NCBI GenBank assembly: GCA_040307645.1
Contig: JAWRJF010000010.1
Coordinates: 1-20,385 of the forward strand
DNA from: JAVXAG01 sp040307645
Lineage (GTDB): Bacteria > Bacillota > Clostridia > Peptostreptococcales > Anaerovoracaceae
Direction of reading: 5' to 3'
DNA: 20,385 nucleotides
This document shows positions 14,901 through 20,385 of this stretch, one piece after another. The notes beneath the pieces were generated by a model, which saw only the letters and a list, made by a program, of their open reading frames with translations, searched no databases and had not been told where the DNA came from. The position numbers were made by a program, and so were the translations under genes. The number at the start of each line of letters is the position of its first letter. Positions within the stretch are counted from its first letter, which is position 1.

Positions 14901-15820
14901 TGCCCCCCTTTTGTAGTTATATCATCTAAGCACAAGGTATACTTGTTAACCTGTTTGTTATCCTTGATAACAGTTTGCTTTTTCATCCAAATTTTATTAT
15001 CATTAATAATATCATCAGTCAAATCAAACTCTTTGACCTTTTTACTTTCATCGCCTGTTATGATAAATTTAATATTACTATCGATATTATTATTAAGATC
15101 TATAACCTCAACAATTAGTTTATCTTCATTTATTATTTTTATTTCAGGTTTTTTTAAATTTTGATTAATTAAGCCCTGAGCCATTGCTCCACCAAAATAG
15201 CCTACAATTAATCTACTGCCATCTTTTTTATAATTTCGTCTTACGCTCCTAGATTCATCAGAATCTCCTCTTCCACCGGCAACATCCAAAGCTTCTACAT
15301 CTTTATATGAAAGACTTCTGCCATCAGTAAAAAATACACTATATACTGAAGCCGTTTTAATGTCGTATTCTATTATGTAATAGCCGTCTTTTCTTACAGC
15401 TTCATCTATTGCACCAAAAGGAAGCATATGTTTTAATATGCTATTATCTAAATTACCACTATTTTCTGGTTCCAATGTTATGTAATAGTAACCATGAGTT
15501 TTGTTTTGTCCGTCCGTAGGCCATTTTAAAGTTTCACTCTCAGGAAAATCTGAAGGCTTTGTAGTTAAACGCTCTCCAAAAGCTGATTGTTCTGCCTCTT
15601 TTTCAAAAGCTTTTAGCTCACCAGATGCTTCTGCAGATGTAAGATGATTTTGTGCAGCCACAAAAATTTCCCTTGCAGTTGCGTCCATTTCAGTCAGCTT
15701 TAGGACACTTGAATAATGAAGAATCCCTACTATACTAATAGAAATTAATATAGCCAGAATACCTACTGTAATCAAAACTTCAGCTAGAGTAAATCCTTTT
15801 TTACTGATTAGCTTGTTCAT
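11942..15820 (-). CDS. Giant type IV prepilin with GLUG-repeat adhesin-like region
   Basis: The 1292-residue product starts with a class III prepilin leader MNKLISKKG, processed before Phe10, then FTLAEVLITV and a hydrophobic helix, with Glu at mature position 5. Residues to about 200 resemble a pilin-like head (DGYYIIEYDI, ASVYSVFFTDG). GRGDS lies at 183-187. A first block of GLUG-type motifs spans about 473-680 (CGLFGRIG, AGGLIGL, AGGLVGY, TGGMIGV, AGGFIGT, TGGFIGN, TGGFLGY) and a second about 1008-1162 (AGLFGTL, VGTIVGS, IGGLVGE, MGGLVGR, VGGFIGS), ending with the common GWDTDVWEVVNGTYPTLK tail. GLUG repeats are found in large secreted bacterial adhesins. The ATG at 15818-15820, with GGAAG upstream, is preferred over an in-frame start at 15868 that would add 16 residues before the leader. 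It overlaps pilO by 20 bases. It is probably a pilus-exposed minor pilin; adhesion is inference. Confidence 0.9.
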   Translation of the reverse strand: MNKLISKKGFTLAEVLITVGILAILISISIVGILHYSSVLKLTEMDATAREIFVAAQNHLTSAEASGELKAFEKEAEQSAFGERLTTKPSDFPESETLKWPTDGQNKTHGYYYITLEPENSGNLDNSILKHMLPFGAIDEAVRKDGYYIIEYDIKTASVYSVFFTDGRSLSYKDVEALDVAGGRGDSDESRSVRRNYKKDGSRLIVGYFGGAMAQGLINQNLKKPEIKIINEDKLIVEVIDLNNNIDSNIKFIITGDESKKVKEFDLTDDIINDNKIWMKKQTVIKDNKQVNKYTLCLDDITTKGGHFTDLFPEFIPGEDISIAAECSSTEVLSKTVKVQETTNSLFEAVRVYENNDKIHVANIGFARHLQNLNPEVSNLPTSLGPLSRDVSVKRVVARGVLTNDIDWKNFVKYNWNDKTESQRIIYGYNFGDTAKQLATGSFYSIYNATITNLNGSRKTLSNFIINNGNNDNCGLFGRIGASEKEQNIEISDLLLYNFSVKSSGNAGGLIGLISDGSNAKILSCGIYTSKEQYNNCEIISTDKGTAGGLVGYSRGRLIIDKSFASVSVRGGNHTGGMIGVIYEGNIDNSYVGGYTEEGKYPEDYNIDGNYAAGGFIGTIYGYYNYVTINNCYSTASVKGYVTGGFIGNDSYGSSYKDCYAANKVNSDGISTYTGGFLGYNYYGYSSFTRCYYVQDFNDGIYAAGTGPTGILGRNFDDLRVSYIEANETHSYGQDTKYPLRTVNITGKQSTSYLITGVHYGDWAEPKVDNIEGTGVFAYREKIGGRSYWYVVSIGVDKNIVVTSVYDELSTSKGNYVGDYSYGFLTPVGANLQKYFSGGGPNISNTEHSVTIGKSKYDFHILSKNIPQDNNGISTIYNWKVNGKGKYKINLYYNPDFAAAIALSETEAYSLGKSNNPYQVRSEEQLLNVGKYTGTESSGNYYYNNSHFRQTLDIKFTDNTMSELNRYHPLFMYRSFSGNYSAKADSTKSFKNYEILNFNPNVNGFQNAGLFGTLDSKGKIEYLQLSGTMTWIYSANTSEGWRTDMWNVGTIVGSSKGTIENCTSNMKVDAQLKSGLVNVSTVNIGGLVGEAKTGSKLIKNRYINDNGISCIRIDGMSFYNSNVNMGGLVGRAEDSTIRESFSRSRINERVNSYSVNVGGFIGSINRTNIENCYSATYLDNQYAAVGVFICLSEDRDYGQSASRIDTCHAIEVNNNYGITGSRYIFINNIGTTKISRCATYLKFDFYQIPGVTEIWIPSAYSNIRTFTRLGWDTDVWEVVNGTYPTLKNNTES

Positions 15821-16397
15821 CAATTTCTTCCAATCCCGCAGTTGTATTTGCGTTATATAAGGTTTCATAAAAAGTTACAGTAAGAACAGCATTTACATCT
15901 CCACCACCTTTTATTCCACTACTTTCAGGTGATGCAGCCACAACGTTAATACTTCTAATAAGGCATCTATATTTACAATTGTGGATATCTTTTAAGATAG
16001 ACTTAACATCTGTATAGTTTCCTGCACTAAAAGTTATGTTGATATCTCTTCTTACTACATTATCACTTTTTATTGCCTGCTGAAAATCTAAATTATAAGA
16101 ATTAGCTTTTACGAAAATATCATTTAATACTTTAATTTCATTTTTTATATTATTATAGCTCGGCACTATACCTGTTGCTTTTAGATTAGGTGATGCAATT
16201 TCATTTTTCATCTTCATCATAGATAGAGCCTTTGTTTGTTCTATTAGTAGCTGGCTCTCAAGTTCTTCAGTGTTGTACTGTTCTATCATCTTATCTGTCT
16301 CTTTAACAACTATTTCGTAATAAAGAACACCTAAAAGCAGTATACAAAGAATAAGAATAAGAACTATTTCTCTATTAGTAAATTTACGATTCATCAT
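15801..16397 (-). CDS. pilO: PilO-like type IV pilus inner-membrane protein
   Basis: PilO pairs with PilN in the membrane-bound alignment complex of type IV pili. The 198 residues have a short cytoplasmic start (MMNRKFTNRE), one membrane helix (about 11-28, IVLILILCILLLGVLYYEIV), a coiled-coil-like stretch (about 32-65) and a C-terminal ferredoxin-like domain (DINITFSAGNYTDVKSILKDIHN; VNAVLTVTFYE). Sequence conservation is low in this family, so the call rests on architecture and on its place after pilM and pilN. The ATG overlaps the pilN stop as ATGA, with GGAGGTGA 6 bases upstream, a translational coupling arrangement. The 3' end overlaps the start of the giant prepilin by 20 bases. Confidence 0.82.
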   Translation of the reverse strand: MMNRKFTNREIVLILILCILLLGVLYYEIVVKETDKMIEQYNTEELESQLLIEQTKALSMMKMKNEIASPNLKATGIVPSYNNIKNEIKVLNDIFVKANSYNLDFQQAIKSDNVVRRDINITFSAGNYTDVKSILKDIHNCKYRCLIRSINVVAASPESSGIKGGGDVNAVLTVTFYETLYNANTTAGLEEIDEQANQ

Positions 16398-16978
16398 TGT
16401 TCTTCACCTCCACTTGTAGATACCAAATTTACTACTACAGTGGCAGTGACCATTTGGCTTTTTCTTTCGCTGTTTTTAGTTCCAGCTGTAGAAACAGTAA
16501 CATAGGAGACTCTGCTATCACGTTCAAGGTTTTCAACAATTTCTGATACTACATTAAGTCTTGTATTTCCAATAATTAATGTAGCTACATTTTCAGATAT
16601 ATCAAGGCTGTCTATATCTGCCTTTGACATTACAGCGCCTTCAACCATAGCCATTACATCAAGCCTGTCAATTTCAGCCTTTTCCTCTTCATTTAGGTAT
16701 CCATTACCATAGTGACTATATTGTTCTCTAACTGATTCATACTCGCGGTTAGCTTCAGTAAGATTATCTATCTGTTGTTGGGTTTGTTCGTATAAATTAC
16801 GTGCGTCATATGCTACTTTTACTCTGTCTATGACTGCAAATTTCGTAAAAGCTACAAAAAATATCATAAATACTATGAAAATAGCTATCTGTACTTTCGA
16901 GTTTTTATAACCTTCATCTGGCATAAGGAGGTTAATTGAGGTTTTATCAGGGTATTTTATTTTTTTTATTCTTTTCAT
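16394..16978 (-). CDS. pilN: PilN-like type IV pilus assembly protein
   Basis: PilN links cytoplasmic PilM to the extracytoplasmic platform. The 194 residues begin with a short cytoplasmic tail carrying INLLMP (15-20), close to the conserved INLLP motif that inserts into a groove of PilM, here with a Met before the Pro. One membrane helix follows (about 29-50, VQIAIFIVFMIFFVAF), then a coiled coil (NLYEQTQQQIDNLTEANREY) and a C-terminal domain with the alternation expected of a PilN ferredoxin-like fold (NVVSEIVENLERDSRVSYVTVST). GGAGGAGAAAG sits directly before the ATG, 12 bases after pilM. Overlaps pilO by 4 bases. Confidence 0.88.
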   Translation of the reverse strand: MKRIKKIKYPDKTSINLLMPDEGYKNSKVQIAIFIVFMIFFVAFTKFAVIDRVKVAYDARNLYEQTQQQIDNLTEANREYESVREQYSHYGNGYLNEEEKAEIDRLDVMAMVEGAVMSKADIDSLDISENVATLIIGNTRLNVVSEIVENLERDSRVSYVTVSTAGTKNSERKSQMVTATVVVNLVSTSGGEEQ

Positions 16979-16990
16979 CTTTCTCCTCCT

Positions 16991-17986
16991 TTACCAAGTA
17001 ATACCTATAGCCAATGGAGCTACTAATAAATCATCTTCTTTTTCAATATGTACATCCAGTAATTCTTTAATAGAAACAAGCTTATAATCTACTTCTTTCT
17101 GTATTTCCTCAAGTAGCGGTGTTATTTTCGCACCTCCGCCACAGTAGTATATTGTATCAATTTTACTATCAGGATGGTTAAAAATGTAGAAGTTTACTAC
17201 TCTCATCAACTCTACTGAAATCCTGTTATATATATTTTTAAATTCTTCGCTATTCCATATGTTATCTTTATTTTTCTGTTTATAAATTTCTGCAATATGT
17301 GGATCCACGCCGTATAAATCACTGATAATATTAGTCAAAGCTTGACACCCCGGTTCCATATTACGGGTAATCTCAAACCTGCCACCAGTAAAAAAATGAA
17401 GTCTCATAGAAGTATGTCCAATGTCAAAAATGGCATAGTCATAATCCTTTGCAAAACTATTATTATCGTATCTGTTAATTATGTTTTCGAGAGAAGCAAT
17501 TGTAGGTGCAATCTTTACAAGCTTTAGACCTGCATGTTTAAAAAGTGTATTATACTTTTCAACTGTTTCTTTTTTCGCTGCCACAGCCATTAAGTCCATT
17601 TCCTTAGGGTTATCATTGTCATCATAGGTCATATCAACCAAAGCATAATCATAAATATACTTATCTCTTTCCTCAGTTATATAATCATGAAATTCGTAAG
17701 GAAGATTTACCTTAAGCTGCTCAACTGTCATGGCAGGCATAGAAACGTGTCTTATATATGCAAGTGTATCCGGTAATACTAAGGCTGCATATTTACATTT
17801 TATATTATTTTCTTTTACCGTTTCCTTGATAAAACCGGCCATAGCCTCCCATGAAATTATGACTCCGTCTCTAACCATATTTTCGGGAATATCGGTAACT
17901 ACCACTTGCTCTACTACATTGCCGACGCAAACTGCCAACTTAATTCTATAATTACCTATTTCCACTCCCATTATTTTCTTTGCCAT
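16991..17986 (-). CDS. pilM: PilM-like actin-fold type IV pilus ATPase
   Basis: PilM is a cytoplasmic actin/FtsA-like nucleotide-binding protein that recruits PilN. The 331 residues show phosphate 1 MGVEIGNYRIKLAV (about 6-19; the usual Gly-Ser is Gly-Asn), the VLPDTLAYIRHVSMPAMT block typical of PilM, phosphate 2 FDIGHTSMRLHFF, and the adenosine motif YYCGGGAKITPLLEEI. Length is slightly short of the usual 340-355 but complete. The ATG has AGAGGAA about 9 bases upstream and lies 17 bases after the peptidase stop. It is followed by pilN and pilO in the standard order; pilP and pilQ, which depend on an outer membrane, do not follow. Confidence 0.93.
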   Translation of the reverse strand: MAKKIMGVEIGNYRIKLAVCVGNVVEQVVVTDIPENMVRDGVIISWEAMAGFIKETVKENNIKCKYAALVLPDTLAYIRHVSMPAMTVEQLKVNLPYEFHDYITEERDKYIYDYALVDMTYDDNDNPKEMDLMAVAAKKETVEKYNTLFKHAGLKLVKIAPTIASLENIINRYDNNSFAKDYDYAIFDIGHTSMRLHFFTGGRFEITRNMEPGCQALTNIISDLYGVDPHIAEIYKQKNKDNIWNSEEFKNIYNRISVELMRVVNFYIFNHPDSKIDTIYYCGGGAKITPLLEEIQKEVDYKLVSIKELLDVHIEKEDDLLVAPLAIGITW

Positions 17987-18003
17987 ATTCTATTCCTCTT
18001 TCA

Positions 18004-18780
18004 TTAAAATAAACCTAAATACCAGTTTACAATATTTTGTCCCCAAATAAGACTAATAAATGTTGCCCCGCTAATTGAAGGTCCAAATGGTATTCTTTCA
18101 CTTTTCAAAACGGCCGCCAAAACAAGTCCTAAAAAACATGCTATTATCAAATTTAGAAGGCTTACCCATGGGCCGAGAAAAAGCCCTACAAGGAAGAAAA
18201 GCTTTATATCTCCTCCACCTAGGCTTTCTTTTCCTGTAACTTTGTCAAATATAATTGATAATAGTAGCATCCCACCACCAAAAGCAAAAGCTGCTATGGC
18301 CCCCAGTTTAATATTACCCCAAATATCCCCAGGCGAAAATGGTAGCATCACTATCCACCAAATAATTCCAAATGCAATAAATCTATCGGGAATCTCATAT
18401 ATTTCAAAATCCACAAGAGAAAGTCCCATTAAAATGCATATAAAAACTAAGTATTTAACGGTTTCTAATGTTACATCGTATTTTAAAACAACCAATATAA
18501 AGGTTAGTGCCATTATTAATTCGACTAACATATATCTTGGGGAAATCTTTCTCTTACAATATCTGCACTTGCCTTTTAGAAGTATATAACTGAACACAGG
18601 AATTAAATCTAGCAATCCCAACGTATGATTGCAGCTAGTACAATGGCTTCTTCCTTTTAAAACACTTTCTTTATTAGCTATTCTCCATGACATACAATTT
18701 ATAAAGCTGCCAAACACTGCCCCTAAAATTCCTGCCACAGTTAGTATATAAATGGTAATATAAAAGTCTATATGTAACAC
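18004..18780 (-). CDS. pilD: Type IV prepilin peptidase (A24 family), PilD
   Basis: PilD is the membrane aspartic protease that cuts prepilin leaders after Gly and methylates the new N-terminus. The 258 residues have the N-terminal domain with FGSFINCMSWRI and two zinc-type CxxC pairs at 47/50 and 72/75, followed by several membrane helices. The catalytic aspartates are D124 in LVDFEIYEIPD and D191 in GGGDIKLF, the expected spacing for the family. The start is GTG (18778-18780) with AAAGGG about 10 bases upstream; no in-frame ATG lies near it. It presumably processes both short pilins and the giant prepilin in this locus. It is separated from the pilin genes by about 200 bases that hold two hairpins, and leads straight into pilM. 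Confidence 0.95.
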   Translation of the reverse strand: MLHIDFYITIYILTVAGILGAVFGSFINCMSWRIANKESVLKGRSHCTSCNHTLGLLDLIPVFSYILLKGKCRYCKRKISPRYMLVELIMALTFILVVLKYDVTLETVKYLVFICILMGLSLVDFEIYEIPDRFIAFGIIWWIVMLPFSPGDIWGNIKLGAIAAFAFGGGMLLLSIIFDKVTGKESLGGGDIKLFFLVGLFLGPWVSLLNLIIACFLGLVLAAVLKSERIPFGPSISGATFISLIWGQNIVNWYLGLF

Positions 18781-18869
18781 TATCTATCGTCCCTTTCTCT
18801 ATTATTAGGGTTTCAGTTCCTAAAGTCATGTCGTTTTTTATTTACAAAGCTAAATATCTAATTTGAAGC

Positions 18870-18904
18870 TTTCCTATTGGCCTAAGTTTTAGACAAGTAG
18901 GAAA
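18870..18904 (-). promoter_or_regulatory. Structured RNA leader hairpin upstream of pilD
   Basis: On the minus-strand transcript TTTCCTA and TAGGAAA form a 7-bp outer stem. After a 3-by-3 internal loop, GTCTAA and TTAGGC form a 6-bp inner stem with a triloop. It starts 90 bases ahead of the pilD start. An alternative pairing, AAAGCT with a downstream AGCTTT (near 18845-18874), would use part of the outer stem and exclude it. Such mutually exclusive stems can be regulatory, but there is no match I can see to a known riboswitch. The rest of 18781-18928 holds no gene that I can support. Confidence 0.4.
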
Positions 18905-18928
18905 AATCCAAATTGAAGAATTCATATA

Positions 18929-18954
18929 GAGGAGCCACAACCCCCTGGCTCCTC
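18929..18954 (-). terminator. Hairpin after the second pilin gene, partial terminator
   Basis: GAGGAGCCA (18929-18937) and TGGCTCCTC (18946-18954) form a perfect 9-bp GC-rich stem with an 8-base loop, 32 bases after the pilin stop. The sequence following it on the minus strand (TATATGAATTCTTC) has only a weak U content, so it may terminate partly or protect the 3' end of the pilin mRNA. Either would give more pilin than assembly protein, which suits the subunit ratio of a pilus. Confidence 0.6.
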
Positions 18955-18986
18955 ATATGTATTAGGTTAGTTATATGAGTATTTTG

Positions 18987-19376
18987 TTACTTTGATGCCG
19001 CATCCCAATCTACCTCAACAGTTGGATCAACTTCACCTGCACCTTTTTCAATTACAACCTTTACTATTTTGCCATCATCTTTCTTACTATATGCCTTAAT
19101 TCCTGTTTTATCGGTTTTTAGAACTCCTTTATCAGCATCGTAATAGTAAGTACCTACAGCCTTATCATTTTGAAGTACTTCAGTAACTGCTACAGCTCTT
19201 GCAGCTCTTAGGTTTGCAGCATCAGTTGCTTCTCTAGCCTTAGTTAATTTTCCTGTGAAGATAGGAATTGATACTGCTACTAGGATTGCTAGGATTGCTA
19301 CTACTACTAGTAGCTCAGCTAGTGTAAACCCTTTTTTGTTAATCTTTGTTTTCATGATTTCATTGAATTTTACCAT
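18987..19376 (-). CDS. Type IV major prepilin, second tandem copy
   Basis: This is a 129-residue prepilin with leader MVKFNEIMKTKINKKG (16 residues) cut before Phe, giving FTLAELLVVVAILAILV with Glu at mature position 5 and a hydrophobic helix that packs in the pilus core. The head domain is short, Lys/Asp-rich and without cysteine, so no disulphide-bonded D-region is possible. AGGAGG lies 10 bases upstream of the ATG. An internal ATG at codon 8 would give a 9-residue leader but is less well placed. Its first 64 residues differ from the preceding pilin at only four positions, while the C-terminal parts have diverged. It lies 93 bases after the first copy without a terminator between them. The shaft role is inferred from size and position. 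Confidence 0.93.
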   Translation of the reverse strand: MVKFNEIMKTKINKKGFTLAELLVVVAILAILVAVSIPIFTGKLTKAREATDAANLRAARAVAVTEVLQNDKAVGTYYYDADKGVLKTDKTGIKAYSKKDDGKIVKVVIEKGAGEVDPTVEVDWDAASK

Positions 19377-19397
19377 ATTTATCTTTCCTCCTTTAAT
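19184..19397. repeat. Pilin gene repeat, copy in the second pilin
   Basis: About 214 bases covering the ribosome site, leader, hydrophobic helix and the RAARAVA segment of the second pilin are almost the same as 19691-19904 in the first pilin, aligned without gaps at an offset of 507. Identity ends sharply in the C-terminal coding half, which suggests duplication followed by divergence of the surface-exposed part or homogenisation of the N-terminal half. Confidence 0.85.
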
Positions 19398-19469
19398 ATT
19401 TTAAAAATTAGCTTTTTTCTTAAATTATCTTACTTATTTAATTTACAATTGTCCTTCTAATTAATATTA

Positions 19470-19883
19470 TTAAATTGCTGCCCATTTAACATCAACTGAT
19501 GCATCTCCATTATCACTTAAAGGTTTAACGTCTCCTACTACAATAACAGCTTTTCCTGCAGCAGCGGTTACCCCATTTGGATTAGTACTCTTATTATATC
19601 CCTCTTTTATTGTTCCTGACGCTACGAACTTACCAGTTTTAATGTCGTATTGTTGATCTTTGGTAATAGCATTTCCTTCAAGTACAGTGGTAATTGCTAC
19701 AGCTCTTGCCGCTCTTAGGTTTGCAGCATCAGTTGCTTCTTTTGCCTCAGTTAATTTCCCTGTGAAAATAGGAATTGATACTGCTACTAGTATTGCTAGG
19801 ATTGCTACTACTACTAGTAACTCAGCTAGTGTAAACCCTTTTTTGTTGATTTTTGTTTTCATGATTTCATTAATTTTTACCAT
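19470..19883 (-). CDS. Type IV major prepilin, first tandem copy
   Basis: This 137-residue prepilin has leader MVKINEIMKTKINKKG and mature start FTLAELLVVVAILAILV with Glu5. The head domain (GTIKEGYNKSTNPNGVTAAAGKAVIVVGDVKP) is cysteine-free and unlike that of the second copy except for a final beta-strand motif (VDVKWAAI here, VEVDWDAASK there). A strong AGGAGG precedes the ATG. The gene follows pilC after 72 bases that contain a 9-bp hairpin. Both pilins should be substrates of the PilD encoded downstream. It is most likely a shaft subunit; which of the two copies dominates cannot be told from sequence. Confidence 0.93.
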   Translation of the reverse strand: MVKINEIMKTKINKKGFTLAELLVVVAILAILVAVSIPIFTGKLTEAKEATDAANLRAARAVAITTVLEGNAITKDQQYDIKTGKFVASGTIKEGYNKSTNPNGVTAAAGKAVIVVGDVKPLSDNGDASVDVKWAAI

Positions 19884-19904
19884 ATTTATTTTTCCTCCTT
19901 TAAT
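19691..19904. repeat. Pilin gene repeat, copy in the first pilin
   Basis: Partner of the repeat at 19184-19397. It spans the upstream AGGAGG region and the first 64 or so codons of the first pilin. The two direct copies, about 500 bases apart, could recombine to delete one gene and leave a hybrid pilin. Confidence 0.85.
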
Positions 19905-19919
19905 TAACTCATTTGTATA

Positions 19920-19948
19920 TTAAAGACAATGGGTTGGTGTGTCTTTAA
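19920..19948 (-). promoter_or_regulatory. Hairpin between pilC and the first pilin
   Basis: TTAAAGACA (19920-19928) and TGTCTTTAA (19940-19948) are perfect inverted repeats with an 11-base loop, 8 bases after the pilC stop and about 35 bases before the pilin ATG. There is no long U tract, so it is a weak terminator at best. It may be a processing or stabilising structure at the 5' end of an abundant pilin mRNA. Confidence 0.5.
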
Positions 19949-19955
19949 ATCTTTA

Positions 19956-20385
19956 TTAAATTGAATTGTATATTGTAAACATAGGCAGATATACTGCAAT
20001 AACTATAAAGCCTGCAAATAAAGCCATTAATATTAATATAGTTGGTTCAAGCCTTCCTATGGCCTTGGAAGTTACATTATCTGTCTCATTATCAAAAAAT
20101 GCTCCCACTGTATCTAAGGTATCCTCTAAGGAACCGGTCTCTTCTCCAAGGGCACACATTTCCTTCAGAGTCTTAGGATAATATTTGCTTTTTTTAATGC
20201 AGTCGCCTAAAGTTTTTCCTTCTTCAATCCCGTCTGTCATCTTAGCAGTTTCAAGACTAAGAATATAATTAGAAAGTACTTTTGAAGTAATTTCAAGGGA
20301 TTGGTGTACAGTCATACCTGCCGAAAGAAGTGCCGACATTGTATTAGAAAACTGGCTGGCACCGTTTAGTATAGAGATCTTTCCA
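19956..20385 (-). CDS. pilC: Type IV pilus platform protein PilC, C-terminal part, cut by window edge
   Basis: PilC (GspF family) is the polytopic membrane platform on which the assembly ATPases act. The last 143 codons are visible and the frame is open to the right edge; it reads through GKISILNGASQFSNT before the first internal Met at 20339. The second T2SSF domain is clear: SALLSAGMTVHQSLEI, EMCALGEETGSLEDTL (usual M..iGE.sG.L), FFDNETDNVTSKAIGRLEPTIL and a final hydrophobic helix ending VYLPMFTIYNSI. Two stop codons in a row end the gene. Upstream pilB and pilT would be expected beyond the window. Confidence 0.95.
   Translation of the reverse strand, partial: GKISILNGASQFSNTMSALLSAGMTVHQSLEITSKVLSNYILSLETAKMTDGIEEGKTLGDCIKKSKYYPKTLKEMCALGEETGSLEDTLDTVGAFFDNETDNVTSKAIGRLEPTILILMALFAGFIVIAVYLPMFTIYNSI

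Noticed and set aside
15821..15868. Upstream in-frame start of the giant prepilin adding 16 residues
   Set aside because: It lies well inside pilO, has no fitting ribosome site, and would put extra residues ahead of a complete 9-residue prepilin leader.
18781..18986. Cyclic-di-GMP riboswitch controlling pilus genes
   Set aside because: Such switches are known upstream of clostridial pilin genes, but I could not find the conserved core of either class here or at 19884-19955.
19271..19320. Short tandem repeats (GGATTGCTA, CTACTACTA) in the pilin genes
   Set aside because: They come from codons for the repeated Ala-Ile-Leu-Val pattern of the hydrophobic helix and are present in both copies; not an independent element.
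1..20385. Mobile elements, CRISPR arrays, rRNA or tRNA genes
   Set aside because: None were seen: no transposase or integrase frames, no regularly spaced repeats, and no gap large or structured enough for rRNA.

Overview
The window looks like chromosome of a low-GC, Gram-positive anaerobe of the Clostridia type. The coding is AT-rich with strong GGAGG-type ribosome sites and tight operons. It carries a type IV pilus operon with PilM, PilN and PilO but no PilP or PilQ among them, as expected for a single-membrane cell. The species cannot be named from this sequence. No rRNA, tRNA, CRISPR array, insertion sequence or phage gene was seen, and no gap between genes exceeds about 210 bases.

Layout. 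(1) 1-2424, minus strand: yraN, comM and the 5' part of dprA, a cluster for DNA processing and transformation. (2) 2518-4031, minus: a metallo-beta-lactamase-fold hydrolase overlapping a Cof-type HAD phosphatase, followed by a pair of overlapping hairpins. (3) 4062-8964, plus: a Trk-type cation uptake unit, trkA - trkH - second trkH - CBS-domain protein. It starts from a divergent promoter region in which one self-complementary -35 hexamer appears to serve both directions and a 19-bp palindrome fills the plus-strand promoter spacer. (4) 8968-11487, minus: RNase R, without the usual N-terminal helix-turn-helix, and a small membrane-anchored protein of unknown function. The latter's stop codon lies only 3 bp from that of the convergent CBS gene. 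(5) 11549-20385, minus: a type IV pilus locus read in the order pilC (partial), two tandem major prepilins, prepilin peptidase, pilM, pilN, pilO, a 1292-residue prepilin and a small Asp/Asn-rich lipoprotein, ending at a clear intrinsic terminator.

How the genes fit together. PilC, the peptidase and PilMNO form the inner-membrane assembly platform; the two short prepilins are the likely shaft subunits. The very large prepilin sits where minor pilins would be expected. It joins an ordinary class III prepilin N-terminus to two blocks of GLUG-type repeats, a design suited to a pilus-displayed adhesin. With comM and dprA about 10 kb away, the pilus could also serve DNA uptake, but no comEA, comEC or recA is in view.

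The most notable points are the giant GLUG prepilin, the second TrkH whose first pore loop has Ser in place of the potassium-selectivity Gly (the change known from sodium-selective HKT transporters), the symmetrical divergent promoter, and the tandem pilin genes with near-identical N-terminal halves and diverged C-terminal halves.
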